From: Tuctoria greenei | Lineage: Eukaryota; Streptophyta; Magnoliopsida; Poales; Poaceae | Reading direction: 5' to 3' | Assembly: GCA_036927565.1 (NCBI GenBank) | Contig: JAYESD010000001.1 | Span: 112,573,110-112,637,109, forward strand | DNA length: 64,000 nucleotides | Part shown: one piece after another, positions 11,608-21,789 of the stretch | Layout of the letters: the number at the start of each line of letters is the position of its first letter | Position numbering within the stretch: position 1 is the stretch's first letter | Made by a program: the position numbers and the translations under genes | The notes under the pieces: model-generated | Database searches by the model: none | What the model saw: the letters and a program-made list of their open reading frames with translations, nothing else | What the model was told of the DNA's origin: nothing

Positions 11608-11867
11608 GCATACATAGCATGCGACAAAGGTGGCTATGATAGTACTTCGGATATTGAAGATGAATATTCTCTTGCTACTAATGTTGCAAGTCGAAATGAC
11701 GAACAATATAGCTCCAATGAAGTGGTACTTGGTACAACAGCGACAGAGAATTATAGGAGCATAATTGTGAATCGTGCTTTGAGCTCCATAGTTGAGGCGG
11801 GCGACAAGCTACAACGACACAATCTCATTCACAAGTTTCTCATCGTGTCAAGGACTATCGTGTACAC

Positions 11868-12284
11868 GCTATAATTGATGGAGGCAGATGCAACAACTTG
11901 GTGAATACGGACGTGGTCAAGAAACTTGGATTGACAACAAGAGCACACCCTTATACATACCACATTCAATGGTTCAACAACAGTGGTAAGGTTCAGGTAA
12001 CACAAACAGCAAGAGTACATTTTTTGATTGGTTCTTACAATGATTTTGCTGATTTCAATATCGTACCTGTGGATGCTTGTTCTCTTTCGTTGGGTAATCC
12101 TTGGAAATTTTATAAGGGTGCTATTCATCATGGTAGAACTAATAAATATACTCTCATGCATAAAAGAAAGAAAATCACTTTGCTTCCTTGGACTCCTGCT
12201 GAAATTGTACATTTTGAGAAGAGTAAAATTCGTGATGATAAGGTAACAAAACTAGAACTGGGAAACAGCAAGTCATTAATTTAA
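11868..12284 (+). pseudogene. pro: gypsy D retropepsin-like protease
   Basis: The frame contains AIIDGGRCNNLVNTDVVKKLGL, the protease active-site block in DGG form (gat at 11,877). It continues through YHIQWFNNSGKVQV, VHFLIGSYND, and a DACSLSLGNPWKF block that matches the LLGRPW motif. 139 codons are open, so this is one of the better kept parts of D. It would process Gag-Pol. Confidence 0.8.
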
Positions 12285-12439
12285 AATCATCTTCATTGCT
12301 CACAACTAAATTTGACCTTGCTGATTTAGTTGATGCTATGTGAATGTTCTATGCTTTAGTATGAAACAAGCCATGTTTTCACTTCATGAATTGTCTATTG
12401 CATTGCGCCCTGCTGTTGCTAACATTTTGCAGGAGTTTG

Positions 12440-13219
12440 AGAATGTTTCCGCCCCCCCCCCCCCAAGATACCCCATGGTTTACCACCCATGAGGGGCATT
12501 GAATACAAGATCAACTTGATTCCAGGAGCAAGTTTACCCAATCGTGCGGCGTATAGGACAAATCCAAAGGAGATAAGAGAAATTCAGCGACAAGTCCAAG
12601 ATCTTTGGACCGCGGGTACATTCGTGAAAGCCTTATCCCTTGTTCCAATCCTGTTCTTTTGGTTCCTAAGAAAGATGGTAGTTGGCGTATGTGTGTTTAT
12701 TGTTGGGGATTAATGACATCAACATTCCATATCATTATCCTATTCCTTGATTAGATGACATGCTTAATGAATTGAGTGGTGCTATCATTTTCACAAAAAT
12801 TAACTTGCGCAGTGGTTACCACCAATTTAGAATGGCACTAGGAGATGAATGGAAAACTGCATTTAAACCAAGTTTGGACTTTATTTGTGGTTAGTCCTGC
12901 ATTTTGGTTAAATGAATGCACCTAGCACTTTTCTGCGCTTAATGAATGAGGTTTTACGTGTTTTTATTGGAAAATTTGTGATAGTTTACTTTGACGATAT
13001 CCTCATTTACATCAAGTCATATGATGAACATCTTGATCACTTATGTGATGTTTTATTATCTTGATAGATGCACATTTGTCTGGTAAACTCGAAAATTGTG
13101 TCTTTTGCACCAACTGAGTATCTTTTCTTGGATATGCCGTTCATCGCAGAAAATTGAGATGGATGAGGCAAAAATTGTGTCGATTACTAGCTAGCAAACT
13201 CCAACAACCGTCTCGCAGG
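12440..13219 (+). pseudogene. RT: gypsy D reverse transcriptase, 5' part
   Basis: The region after a 13-base C run encodes LPPMRGIEYKINLIPGASLPNRAAYRTNP-type sequence (12,483 on), then QVQDLWTAGTF, an interrupted KKDG-WRMC block, ITFTKINLRSGYHQ-like sequence near 12,790, MNAPSTFLRLMNEVLR near 12,910, and the catalytic YFDDILIY at about 12,988. Many frame changes occur. The gene is split by a solo copia LTR at 13,220; the remainder is at 14,199-14,470. Confidence 0.85.
12452..12464 (+). repeat. 13-base C homopolymer
   Basis: This uninterrupted run lies inside the RT region of gypsy D. It is a likely slippage or assembly-error site and accounts for a frame change. Confidence 0.9.
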
Positions 13220-14203
13220 TGAAAGTGCATCTAGGCAATCCCATGTGGGTTTTGGACGATTGATGACAAACAAATGAAATCCTAATGAAATTGTTGAGAT
13301 GACTGCATGTCAATTCAAATGAGATAGTTTGGTGCACTCAAAAAGTGAAAAATGGAGTGGTGTAGAAAAAGAGAAAAATAACAATTGACGACTGAAGTGT
13401 AAAGTAGATTTTAATGTATAGGATGTGTGAGAGAGACACATCCCAAGAGCTCAAGTCTTTGCGTAAGGGCAAGGGCTTAAAATCACCTAAAAATTCACTG
13501 AGCGTGGGACTAGTCCGTTCATGGACTAGACTAATTTGTTCAATCTCTGTTGTCCATATACACTGTGCACTGGACTAGTCCGACCATTTACCGGACTAGT
13601 CCGATAAACTTTCTGGAACCACATTTCACAGTGCACCGGACTAGTCTGATCTTTGACCGGACTAGTCCATTCAAGTCTGTGTAAACTCATTACGCTTCAC
13701 TCCGGACAAGTCCGTCCATCGGACCGAACTAGTCCGTTGAACTCTCTGATGTTCTATAACACATAGCATCGGACAAGTCCGCTCTTGGATTGGACTAGTC
13801 CATTCAACCCTCTGGAGTTCAGTTACACAGGGCACCGGACAAATCCGGACATCTACAGAACTAGCTCGGTATACCTCACAAAATTAGGGTTTCTAGTGTG
13901 CTACTTTATTTTTGCATGTTCATTGATTGGGCACATAGTTTATCAATATTGTAACTTGAGTTAAGATTACTTTTCAAGTGTAACTTTACAATATTGATTG
14001 TTAATTCACCTGATCTTACATGTTGTTCAAATTTCAGCTGCTATAACGTTTAATTCCTGAATCAACACTTAATCAACTCGACACACATTAGCACACCGGA
14101 CTAATCCGCACCTCCAACCGGTCCATCAAGTATTTGACATTTTGATTAAGTGTCCAGGAAATTTTCAAAGCCTATTCACCCCCTCTAGCCCACATTCAGC
14201 AGG
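13215..14203 (+). mobile_element. solo LTR of copia C family with perfect 5-bp target duplication
   Basis: The LTR is 13,220-14,198 (979 bp), starting TGAAAGTGCATCTAGG and ending CCCACATTCA. It is flanked on both sides by GCAGG (13,215-13,219 and 14,199-14,203). It resembles the LTRs of copia C (38,562 and 48,388) in its start, its CCGGACTAGTCCG-type palindromes (13,510-13,870 and 14,095-14,120), and its end. The host reading frame (gypsy RT) resumes on the other side. It shows LTR-LTR recombination of a past full element. Confidence 0.93.
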
Positions 14204-14470
14204 TGGGTAGTTTTCTTGGTCTTGCATGCTTTTATCGCTGCTTTGTGTGGGATTTCAGCACCATTGCAGCACCTCTCCATGCGCTAACGAAGATGGGAGT
14301 GCCGTTTCAACGAGGCAAACAACAGCAACAATTGATGCTCTCAAATCAAAGCTTACACAAGCACCATTGATAAAACTTCTTGTTTTTGACAAGACATTTG
14401 ATCTAGAATATGATGCAAGCGACATTGATATTGAAGGCGTTCTCATACACATGCAAACACTTTCTAAAAC
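14199..14470 (+). pseudogene. RT: gypsy D RT/RNase H, remainder after the solo LTR
   Basis: The sequence resumes with VGSFLGLACFYRCFVWDFSTIAAPLH, the conserved RT thumb/RNase H connection of Ty3/gypsy. It runs on to ALKSKLTQAPLIKLLVFDKTFDLEYDASDIDIEGVL, the RNase H start with its catalytic Asp in DASD. It stops near 14,470, where reverse-oriented repeat R begins, so the rest of pol and the 3' LTR are missing. Confidence 0.85.
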
Positions 14471-14479
14471 GTCCATGAT

Positions 14480-14785
14480 ACCTTCATATGCATTGTTCTT
14501 GACCCAAACATGGTATGTGACCTCCCAATCAACTCAACCACAATGCCTTTCAAACTTGGTTGTTGAACCTTATCTTCTTCCCAAGACTCGTTCAATAGAA
14601 AAATGTCACCAGCCATGTCTTAACCTCAAGCAACACCTCCACATGAACAGACAACCAACTGTTCCAATCACAAGTCCTCGACTTGACTCACATCAGTACT
14701 ATAAACACAACATCTTATGTCAGCACCTCATATAAACATGTTGCAAAACTTAGCAAAACAATATCCACCATGTTCTACCAAAACA
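14480..14785 (-). repeat. repeat R, minus-strand copy
   Basis: The reverse complement of 14,480-14,700 matches 6,000-6,180 and 26,400-26,578 closely. It abuts gypsy D RNase H on the left and a reverse copia fragment on the right. No coding function is supported. Confidence 0.6.
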
Positions 14786-14787
14786 CA

Positions 14788-15401
14788 TCAAAAAATTAGT
14801 GAATAAATACTAAGAAAACTTACCATAAGCCAAGTCAGCATTCGGAAAAAACTTTCAAAGTAATGGTTCAGGAAGAAGGATGAAAAATCCCAAATTGTGG
14901 AGTTCCATGTTAATATCTCAAAATCCTTTTGATGGCTTGACAATGTGAAGCGTGTGGAGAAACTAGAAATCGTGCACAAAGACATATGCTGAATTGTATG
15001 TCCGGTCTTGATGTCATGCGGTACAAAAGTGACCCGATCATGCTTCAATATTCTTTTTGATCAATGGGTTCACCACATTCATCAAGTTCAAGTTTGTTGC
15101 TGTTCCCATTGGTTTCTGAAGGAGCTTGTTATTTTTCATGTTGAAATGCCTAAGGAGTTCTTTCGTATACTTCGTTTGATGCACAAAGGTTTCCTCCTTA
15201 GTTTGTTTGATTTGCATCCCTAAAAAGTATGTGAGTTCCCCCATCAGACTCATTTCAAAATCTGAACTCATGATAGCTGAAAACATGGAGACAAAAAATC
15301 ATGAGAAGCACAACCAAAGATAATATCATCCAAATACACTTGAATAAATGTTGAGTCATTGTCATGCTTAAGCACAAAAAGAGTTTGTCAAAGTGTTGCT
15401 A
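14788..15401 (-). pseudogene. copia RT/RNase H fragment, family A, reverse
   Basis: The minus strand reads SSDFEMSLMGELTYFLGMQIKQTKEETFVHQTKY (15,286-15,038) and a frameshifted RNase H part (15,048-14,788) matching the shifted frame of copia A at 3,832-4,071. At the DNA level 15,300-15,400 matches the reverse of about 3,430-3,530. The right edge is cut exactly at the Tat LTR start (15,402). The rest of the fragment is not found beyond that element's other end, so a later deletion or rearrangement occurred. Confidence 0.8.
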
Positions 15402-16218
15402 TGACACCTCCCCCGGTACTACTATAGCATAGTCTGCGGAGGTTCATTTTTGGTTGGGGAGCGCGTAAGATCAAGAGCCAGAGGGTGACACAGAGGATTT
15501 TACGTGGTTCGGGCCGCCTGAGCGTAATACCCTACTCCACGGGGCGATTGTTTGTTGTATGAAAGTGTATGCGTGTGAGCTTGAATGGACTTCGTCTCTA
15601 CCGTGCGGTGCAACCCTTCTATATGTTAAGGACTGGCCGTTACATTGTTCGCCTTGCCGACGGGTGGCCCCGACTGTATTGAGCACCGTATACACGATCT
15701 ACTAGCATTATTAGTGATTAACAGTGTAATAACACGCCTTAATGATAGTGTTATGGTATTGACGGTCCCCTGATCGCATGTCATTAATATATTATTAATG
15801 ACGTGTTAATCAGGTCTTGTAACGGTTGTTATAATAGCCCCTTGAATGTCCGTGCCGTTAGAGATCCAACAGTGTTCCCGTTGCAGGCTTAGATCCAGAA
15901 GCTCAACACGTGGCAGCTCCGGAGCTTCCATCTGTGGTGAGGCAGGTCCAGAGCTGCTAAACACGTGGCAGCACCAGAGCTTATCTTTATTGGGGGTTAG
16001 GTCCGGGGTCACTGTACACGTGGCATGACCGGAGCTTCCCTATAAAGGGAGTCAGGTCCAGCTATTCGATATATGTGGCAGCGCTGGAGCTACCAAACTG
16101 AGGGGGGTAGGTCCAGTGCGACGAGAGATGTGGAGCCTTCGGAAGTATTCAACTCGGATAGGTGGAACTCCATTGTTTTAATCATGGTAACAATGGGTAC
16201 TTAGTATCCAGGGTATCA
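15402..16218 (-). mobile_element. 3' LTR of element F
   Basis: About 817 bp, starting TGACACC and ending GGGTATCA, an imperfect terminal inverted repeat. It shares the block TACGTGGTTCGGGCCGCCTG then GCGTAATACCCTACTCCAC with the LTR of element G (57,240). Its 3' half is repeated at 25,966-26,392. In the plus orientation TCCCTATAAAGGGA near 16,048 is a palindromic TATA-like site; for minus-strand transcription no clear TATA is seen. Confidence 0.75.
15907..16135. repeat. 55-bp tandem array with ACGTGG boxes in LTR F
   Basis: CACGTGGCA-type boxes start at 15,907, 15,962, 16,017, 16,072 (TATGTGGCA) and about 16,127 (GATGTGGAG), all exactly 55 bp apart. Each is followed by a GCTCCGGAGCTT-like palindrome. 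The same array is in the right LTR at 26,081, 26,136, 26,191, 26,246 and 26,301, and loosely in LTR G. ACGTGGC is the core of plant G-box/ABRE elements. Confidence 0.85.
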
Positions 16219-16746
16219 AAAGTAGCCCCAGGGCACACTTCTGGGAGAGATTTTGATACCCGAGGTGGGGCCATCATAGATTCCCATGCTGCAGCTTCAA
16301 AGGTCTTTTCCTGGGCCGTTGGGGTGACAATCTGCAATTAAACCATTGCCATGTCACTTCTTTTGATATGGCGGGTGAGATTCTGGCGTGCAGATCTAAC
16401 ACAATTGAAGGTTGCTGGTTTCCAATATGAAAATTGTATCGGTTCTGAGTGCTATATCTGCAGCCCTGTCAGGACGCCGCCCTCGAGTTTCCAACTTATC
16501 ATCATGACAAAGGTTCACCCGATGCGGCTTTTTTGCCAGAGGGGACCCGAGCCCACTTGTCATTGACAGTGTAAACTTTTGAATCGAGATCATATCCCAA
16601 TGCGGTTTGCATCCAAGCATTGCGGACGCTTACTTAAGAAGGAAAACCTGCACAGTTAGAGGATTCTTTACTCCTTCATTTGAACTTGCGCTCAAAACCT
16701 CTCCATCCTTGCATAGCTTTTCCAATGTTCGCTCTGCTTTGTCGCG
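16219..16746 (+). promoter_or_regulatory. polypurine tract of F (minus) and leader of reverse-strand gene
   Basis: On the minus strand GCCCTGGGGCTACTT lies next to the LTR start, as a polypurine tract should. The rest is non-coding leader for the plus-strand gene starting at 16,747. TACTTAAGAAGGAAA at 16,631 recurs at 58,381 in element G, 113-116 bp before the shared ATG, and is the best candidate for a core promoter element. Confidence 0.45.
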
Positions 16747-19700
16747 ATGGAGTTGGGTCGTCTCCGCAGCAAGATCAATAACGACGATGATTTGTCAAGG
16801 GTCCGGACCTACATGGGGTGGTCCAGCGCCTCCTTCAACAACTCGATCTGCTTCGGCAATCTTCCCTTCAAGAAGGAAAGCGCCAGAGAGATCATCTACT
16901 TTCGAGCATACGCCATGGTGTGGCCGATCCCACCTTTTTCAATCTTCCTCCTGATGTTGCTGGACTTCTACGGGATCCAACATCATCACCTCGGCCCTCA
17001 CTCATTCTTGCTAGTGGTGACTTTCGTTCACTTACGCGAGTTGTGGGTGAGTGTTCCACCAAGCATCGAGCTCTTCTAGACCTTCTTCACAGTCCACACT
17101 ATAGGGAAGGGGAATGAGTTGATCGACTTCTACTACTTCGTTAAGCGCAAGACCTCTCCCTTCAAGTACTTGAAGATCTTCCCCTCCGAGAAGAGGGACA
17201 ACTGGAAGAAGGACTAGGTGGTCATCACGGTGGATCATCACGACAGGCTGTAATTGCCTAAGAGCCTCCCTGATGTTGACACCAACGCCTGAATGCAGCT
17301 CCAGAATTGTCTCAAGCATACAAACCCATCCTGACTAGGATCCGGCAATGCGTGGAGGGTGGAGTGACCCCTCATATGGTCTTCGGTAACTTCCTGGTCA
17401 ACAAGTGGGCTCCAGTGAAGAAAAGGGAGTGGCCCGCCTAGGCTTTCAACAGCGAGATGGATCACAACCGGATCAAAATTTGTCTTCCGACTAATTTGGA
17501 TGACAATGCTTTGAAGCTCAATCTCCAAAAGCTTCATCATGGAGCCATCACCCAGGACGCTCAGACTCCGCCAGCGGACTTCCTCCCTCTGAAAATGGTT
17601 CCCGAGTTCAGGAGGGAGCTTCAAAAGGGGATGTCGGAGCTAGACGACATCGACTTGGTGGAGAAGCGCGAGACCTCCAAATTTTCTATTCACCGAGCTT
17701 CGAAAAGGAGGGTTGCCACTGCTCCAAGCCAGAGGGTCGCGACACTAGCAAGGGCAAAGGCAAGGAGCCAGCTGAATCTTCCATCCAGAAGAGGAAGCTG
17801 AGACACGCTAATGGGAGCTCCATTAGATCGGCTCCATCTCCAACTTCATCTTCCCCCAGATGAAGCCGAGCTTCGGCGGCCCAACATTCTTCGAAGACGA
17901 CATCAATGAGGGGCGCAAGCTGTGGAAAATCAACCCCGACCCCAGTGCCGACTACGGGCTCCAGGTCCGGGGGTCCTTGCCAACCGAGGGAAGTCCTGGC
18001 TGAGGCGACTCCAACTCATGCGGCAAGCTCCCGGCCTAGTTCCAAAGTCTCTGCCTCACCAGGTCTTGTGAGTTGTGACTCTGGGCCACAGAAGAAGAAG
18101 TTCCGAGGCAACTGGATCGGAAGCCTCCCAAGGTAAGCATTGTCTTCTCACCTTAAGTTGCTATTTTTATCTTTACCATGTTTTGAATTTTTTTGATCTT
18201 TTGTTTCCAGGGTATCAACAAAGAAAACTGAAGCTTTGGCCCCTACTGCAGCAACTAAGGCTGTGCAGGCAGAGGCTCCTTCTTTGACCCCTGCGCCTCC
18301 CCCAGTGGTGGATGAGGACACGACAGCTCTGGCGCCAGTTATCTTGGAAACAAGTCTAGTGACAACACCAGAAGTTCCTGCGGTGGTGCCGAACCACGAG
18401 GAAGAGACTCGTGAAGCGCCAGTGGTTTCAGAGCCAACACTTGAGGCTCCGGCATCAGAGCCGGAGATGGCAGAAGCTCCAGCATCTAAGCCGGAGGTAA
18501 CTGAAGCTCCAGCATCTGAGCTGGAGGTAGTTGAAGTTCCATCACACGAACTGGAGGTGGTGGGAGCTCCTGATGAAGCTGCAGTGCCAGCCCCAGAGGT
18601 GTCCATGTTCGAGCCGGAGCACCTAGAGGAGTCGACTGCGGGTTCACCCACCGAGCCAATAGTTGAAGATCCGGCAGGGAGACCTCCCTCATCATCTTTA
18701 AGTGCTATGGAGGTGGAGGAGCTTCTGACAATCAGTCCACCTGACATGGAGTTTCTAGAGACGGAGCTCGCCCCTTGGTGCCCCTCACTCATCTTGGAAG
18801 ACCCGCTAGAGCTAGTGGAGGAGATCCAGGCTGGTCCGGAGCCAATTTCTTTGGCTTTGTCTATAGACAACGTCTGCTCCAGTCTTTGTCAAGTCCAGCT
18901 TGCCTTCGACCATGATAGAAAGGTCCTCGAAGAAGAGCACCACACCCTGAGATGTTGGTGCAACAGACTTTACTTCGAGACAAAGCTGACGCAATCAAGG
19001 CTTGCGGACCAGCGCAAGTGGATTGACAAGGAGAAGGCTCGGCTGGCGATGGGACCGATCGTTGAATGAGCGAGAGGTCACCATCAAGGCCCTTGATGAG
19101 AAGACCCGAGAGATATTCGAGCATGCCAAGGAGACCAATGAGGCAGCTGATTACCGCTCGGACAACATCGATGAGTTAAATGAGATACTCCTCAAGCGCC
19201 AGGAAGCCCTCGATGAAAAGGAGGAAAAACTCCTAGAAAAATAGGAGGACCTCTTGAAGTGGGAGGATGAACTCTCCCAGAAACTCTTCCTAGGCGAGAA
19301 CAGCTTGGCTGATCGCACCGAACAGTTCAAGTTGTGGTGCGAAGAAGAGAAGCACCAGATCTGGCTGGTGGGGGAGAATGTCTCCAAGAAGGAGAATGAT
19401 GTCTCCACCTGGGAGGTAAGAGTGAAGGGTGGGGATAAGAACCTGGCAGACTGTAGGAACCACATCCACCTCCAGGAGATGAATCTTGCTGACTGTGAAA
19501 AGCATGTGACCAAAAGGATCCAGCAGCATGCTAAGGAGGTCGAGCACTTTGCCCGAGAGTGTTCAGAGCTTGCAGTTGCTAGAAGGTCGCTGGACGAATT
19601 AAGGAGCTTGAGTGAAACTAAGTCCCAGCGAGTCTGGGACATCTTGGGGCGAGCTAACAAAACTCTGGTGCCACTTGGCTTCAGTCCGGTACGTCCGGCT

Positions 19701-19986
19701 GACCCAGAGTCGGAGCTGGAGAAGGGCTATTGGCGTTGAGCTCTGCCGGCAACAAACTTGATGCAATGGGTGATGTCATCGTCGATCAACTAGATACAGA
19801 GGGGAAGTCCCTTGCAAAGAACATTGCTGAATATGTGCTGACATGTTTCAAAAGTTGAGACCCCAACTATCTCTAGCTCTGGTAGTCGAAGGACCCGTTG
19901 CTGAGGAGCAAGATGCCGCTAGGGCCAGCATTCAAGAAGCTGCCCAAACAGTTGACTTGTTCTTCCATAGGACTTCCAGTAGTTAG
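16747..19986 (+). pseudogene. reverse-strand additional gene of Tat element F (two exons)
   Basis: The start ATG at 16,747 is shared with element G (58,494): GTCGCGATGGAGTTGGGTC. Exon 1 encodes a domain of the 'putative gypsy type transposon' family (Transposase_28): MGWSSASFNN, YFRAYAMVWPIPPFS, LLMLLDFYGIQHHHLGPHS. A conserved PPADFLPL block follows. Exon 2 has 10-residue repeats (EAPASEPEMA type), then IDNVCSSLCQVQLAF and a long charged coiled coil, ending with a TAG at 19,984. Frame changes near 17,080-17,450, 19,000-19,070 and 19,720 and a TAG at 19,242 kill it. It is antisense to the element's gag-pol. Function is unknown; nuclear or DNA binding is only a guess. Confidence 0.75.
18133..18210 (+). 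other. 78-bp intron in the reverse-strand gene of F
   Basis: The donor is CCAAG|GTAAGC and the acceptor TTTGTTTCCAG|GG, with T-rich sequence between. Splicing joins exon 1 in frame to VSTKKTEALAP, which aligns with VPKKGSEAPP in element G. The intron lies at the same place in G (about 59,933-60,010). Confidence 0.75.
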
Positions 19987-20239
19987 GGCTTTTTTCTTCT
20001 TGCCTTCACTTGTAATTCTCTAATTTTGAATGAATGAAATCCAATCCTTTGAATGAATGAATTCCATTTTCCCATTTTGTATATGTATTCAATGATTTGT
20101 CCTTTATATTTTTGGCCCCTTGGTAGATGTGCACAATTTAATTGCGAACATGTACCAATAAGTATTTGACAATGACTTCAAGACTTGATCACTTCGAACT
20201 TGCAACTAGAACATTAGATCTTAGGTTTGATGTTTACTT
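19987..20239 (+). other. 3' non-coding part of the reverse-strand gene
   Basis: AATGAATGAAATCC-type sequence with AT-rich stretches follows the stop. It matches 61,983-62,220 in element G, including GCCCCTTGGTAGATGTGCACAATTT. It probably includes the poly(A) region, though no unambiguous signal is seen. Confidence 0.4.
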
Positions 20240-21095
20240 CTGACACCTCCGAAGGACATTCGTGACGTCGACGACGGGCCTCCTGGGAGTTGTAGGAGCT
20301 TTCTAGCTTCGATGGGGCCCACTGTCAACGTATAGAATGTTGACGATAGGCCGTCTGGGGTGGTCAGAGCTTCTTGGCTTTGACGGCACCCACTGTCAAC
20401 TCGTAGAACATCGACGGTGGGCCCCCTAGGGGTTATTGGAGCTTCTTGGTTCCGACGGAGCCCACTGTCAACATATAGAACATCGATGGCGGGCCCCCTA
20501 TGGGTTGTCGGAGCTTTCTAGATTCGAGGGCGCCCACTGTCAACGCATAGAATGTCAACGGTGCGCCCCCTGGGGGTTGTTAGAGCTTCCTGGCTTCGAT
20601 GGCGCCCACTATCAATGTACAGAACGTCGATGGCGGGCCCCTTGGAGGTTGTCGAAGCTTCCTGGCTTAGACGGCAGCCACTGTCAACGTATACAACATC
20701 GACGGCGGGCCCCCTGGGGGTTTTCATAGCTTCCTGGCTTCGACGGCGCCCACTGTCAACGCTTAGAACGTTGACAACGGGCGCTCTGGAGGTTGTCGGA
20801 GCTTCCTGGCTTCGACGGCGCCCAATGTCAATGCGTAGAACGTCAACGACGGGCCTCCTGGGGGTTTTCAGAGCTTAGTAGCTGCGACCGTGCCCACTGT
20901 CAATGCGTAATACATTGACGGCTTTCTCCACCATCTTCTTTTAGATTACCGTTAATTGTTCACGTCGATAGATGGCCCCCATGGGAGTTTTGCAGCTTGT
21001 TAGCGCTGATGACGCCCACTTTCAACGTATTAAACGTCGATGGCGGACCTCTTGGGGGTTGTCAGAGCTTAGTAGCTCCGACATCGTCCACTATT
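20240..21095. repeat. 72-bp minisatellite with hairpins, element F
   Basis: Nine to ten tandem units of about 72 bp run from about 20,265 to 20,930, with looser units to 21,090. Landmarks GGGCCCCCTGGGGGTT recur near 20,413, 20,489, 20,562, 20,634, 20,706, 20,778 and 20,850. Each unit has GTCAACG-7 bases-CGTTGAC-like arms, perfect at 20,755-20,775. The equivalent place in element G has only a few degenerate units (62,260-62,530), so the array expanded in F. Tat/Ogre elements are known for variable tandem repeats in this 3' zone. Confidence 0.85.
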
Positions 21096-21789
21096 GCAAT
21101 GAGTTTTTTTCATTTTTCCCATACATTAAATACAAGAAAAGTAGTAAATTCGTCCTCTTATCTATAATTTGTTTGCGGCTTACTATACTTATTTGAATTC
21201 TAGATCCAAAGGAATTCAACATGATAACAAGTATATTGATGCAATCTCTTTAGATCAGAATGCCTTCTGGACCTGCCCTACTGGGACCTGCCACGATATA
21301 GGTAGAGTGGCGTACTTAGGGTGCCTGACTAGTCTAAGTCGATAGCACACTCCGAACCCATCATTGGCTTTGGTTTTCAGGCAAGTAGACAATCTAGCAA
21401 TGCTATGATCCAAAATGAAGATCAACAATTCAGCTTATATACCACATGAATCACCTAGACTAAATTTCAATAATAAATGCATAACTTCCTTATAGAGAAG
21501 AAGGAAAAGATATAAAATTAAGGAGCCTATACAAAATTAATGCATGTGGAGTCTGCTTTCACACAAAAATGTTTTCATTATAGGTATGAATTACAGGGGA
21601 GACAAGGACACACTTGGAGTATGGAACCAAGCTAAGTGTGCTATTCAACTTGTTCTAACCCAGGATAGGTAAGCTACACTTAAAGTACAATGATCAAGTT
21701 AAGTGTGTTTTTTGTCTAGGACCTATCCGACTCTGTCAATGGACACTATAATTTACATTATGTGTAAACACATACTCACCTCTATCAAA
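21096..21789 (-). other. 3' untranslated region of F pol
   Basis: Non-coding on both strands. Blocks such as AGGTAGAGTGGCGTACTTAGGGTGC (in part) and the CTAAGTCGATAGCACACTCC block recur at 62,725-62,780 in G, so this is a conserved untranslated zone between pol stop and minisatellite. Confidence 0.5.

Noticed and set aside
20436..20878. Two repetitive plus-strand frames of about 100 codons in the minisatellite
   Set aside because: A 72-bp unit is a multiple of three, so any stop-free frame stays open. The units differ freely at all codon positions.
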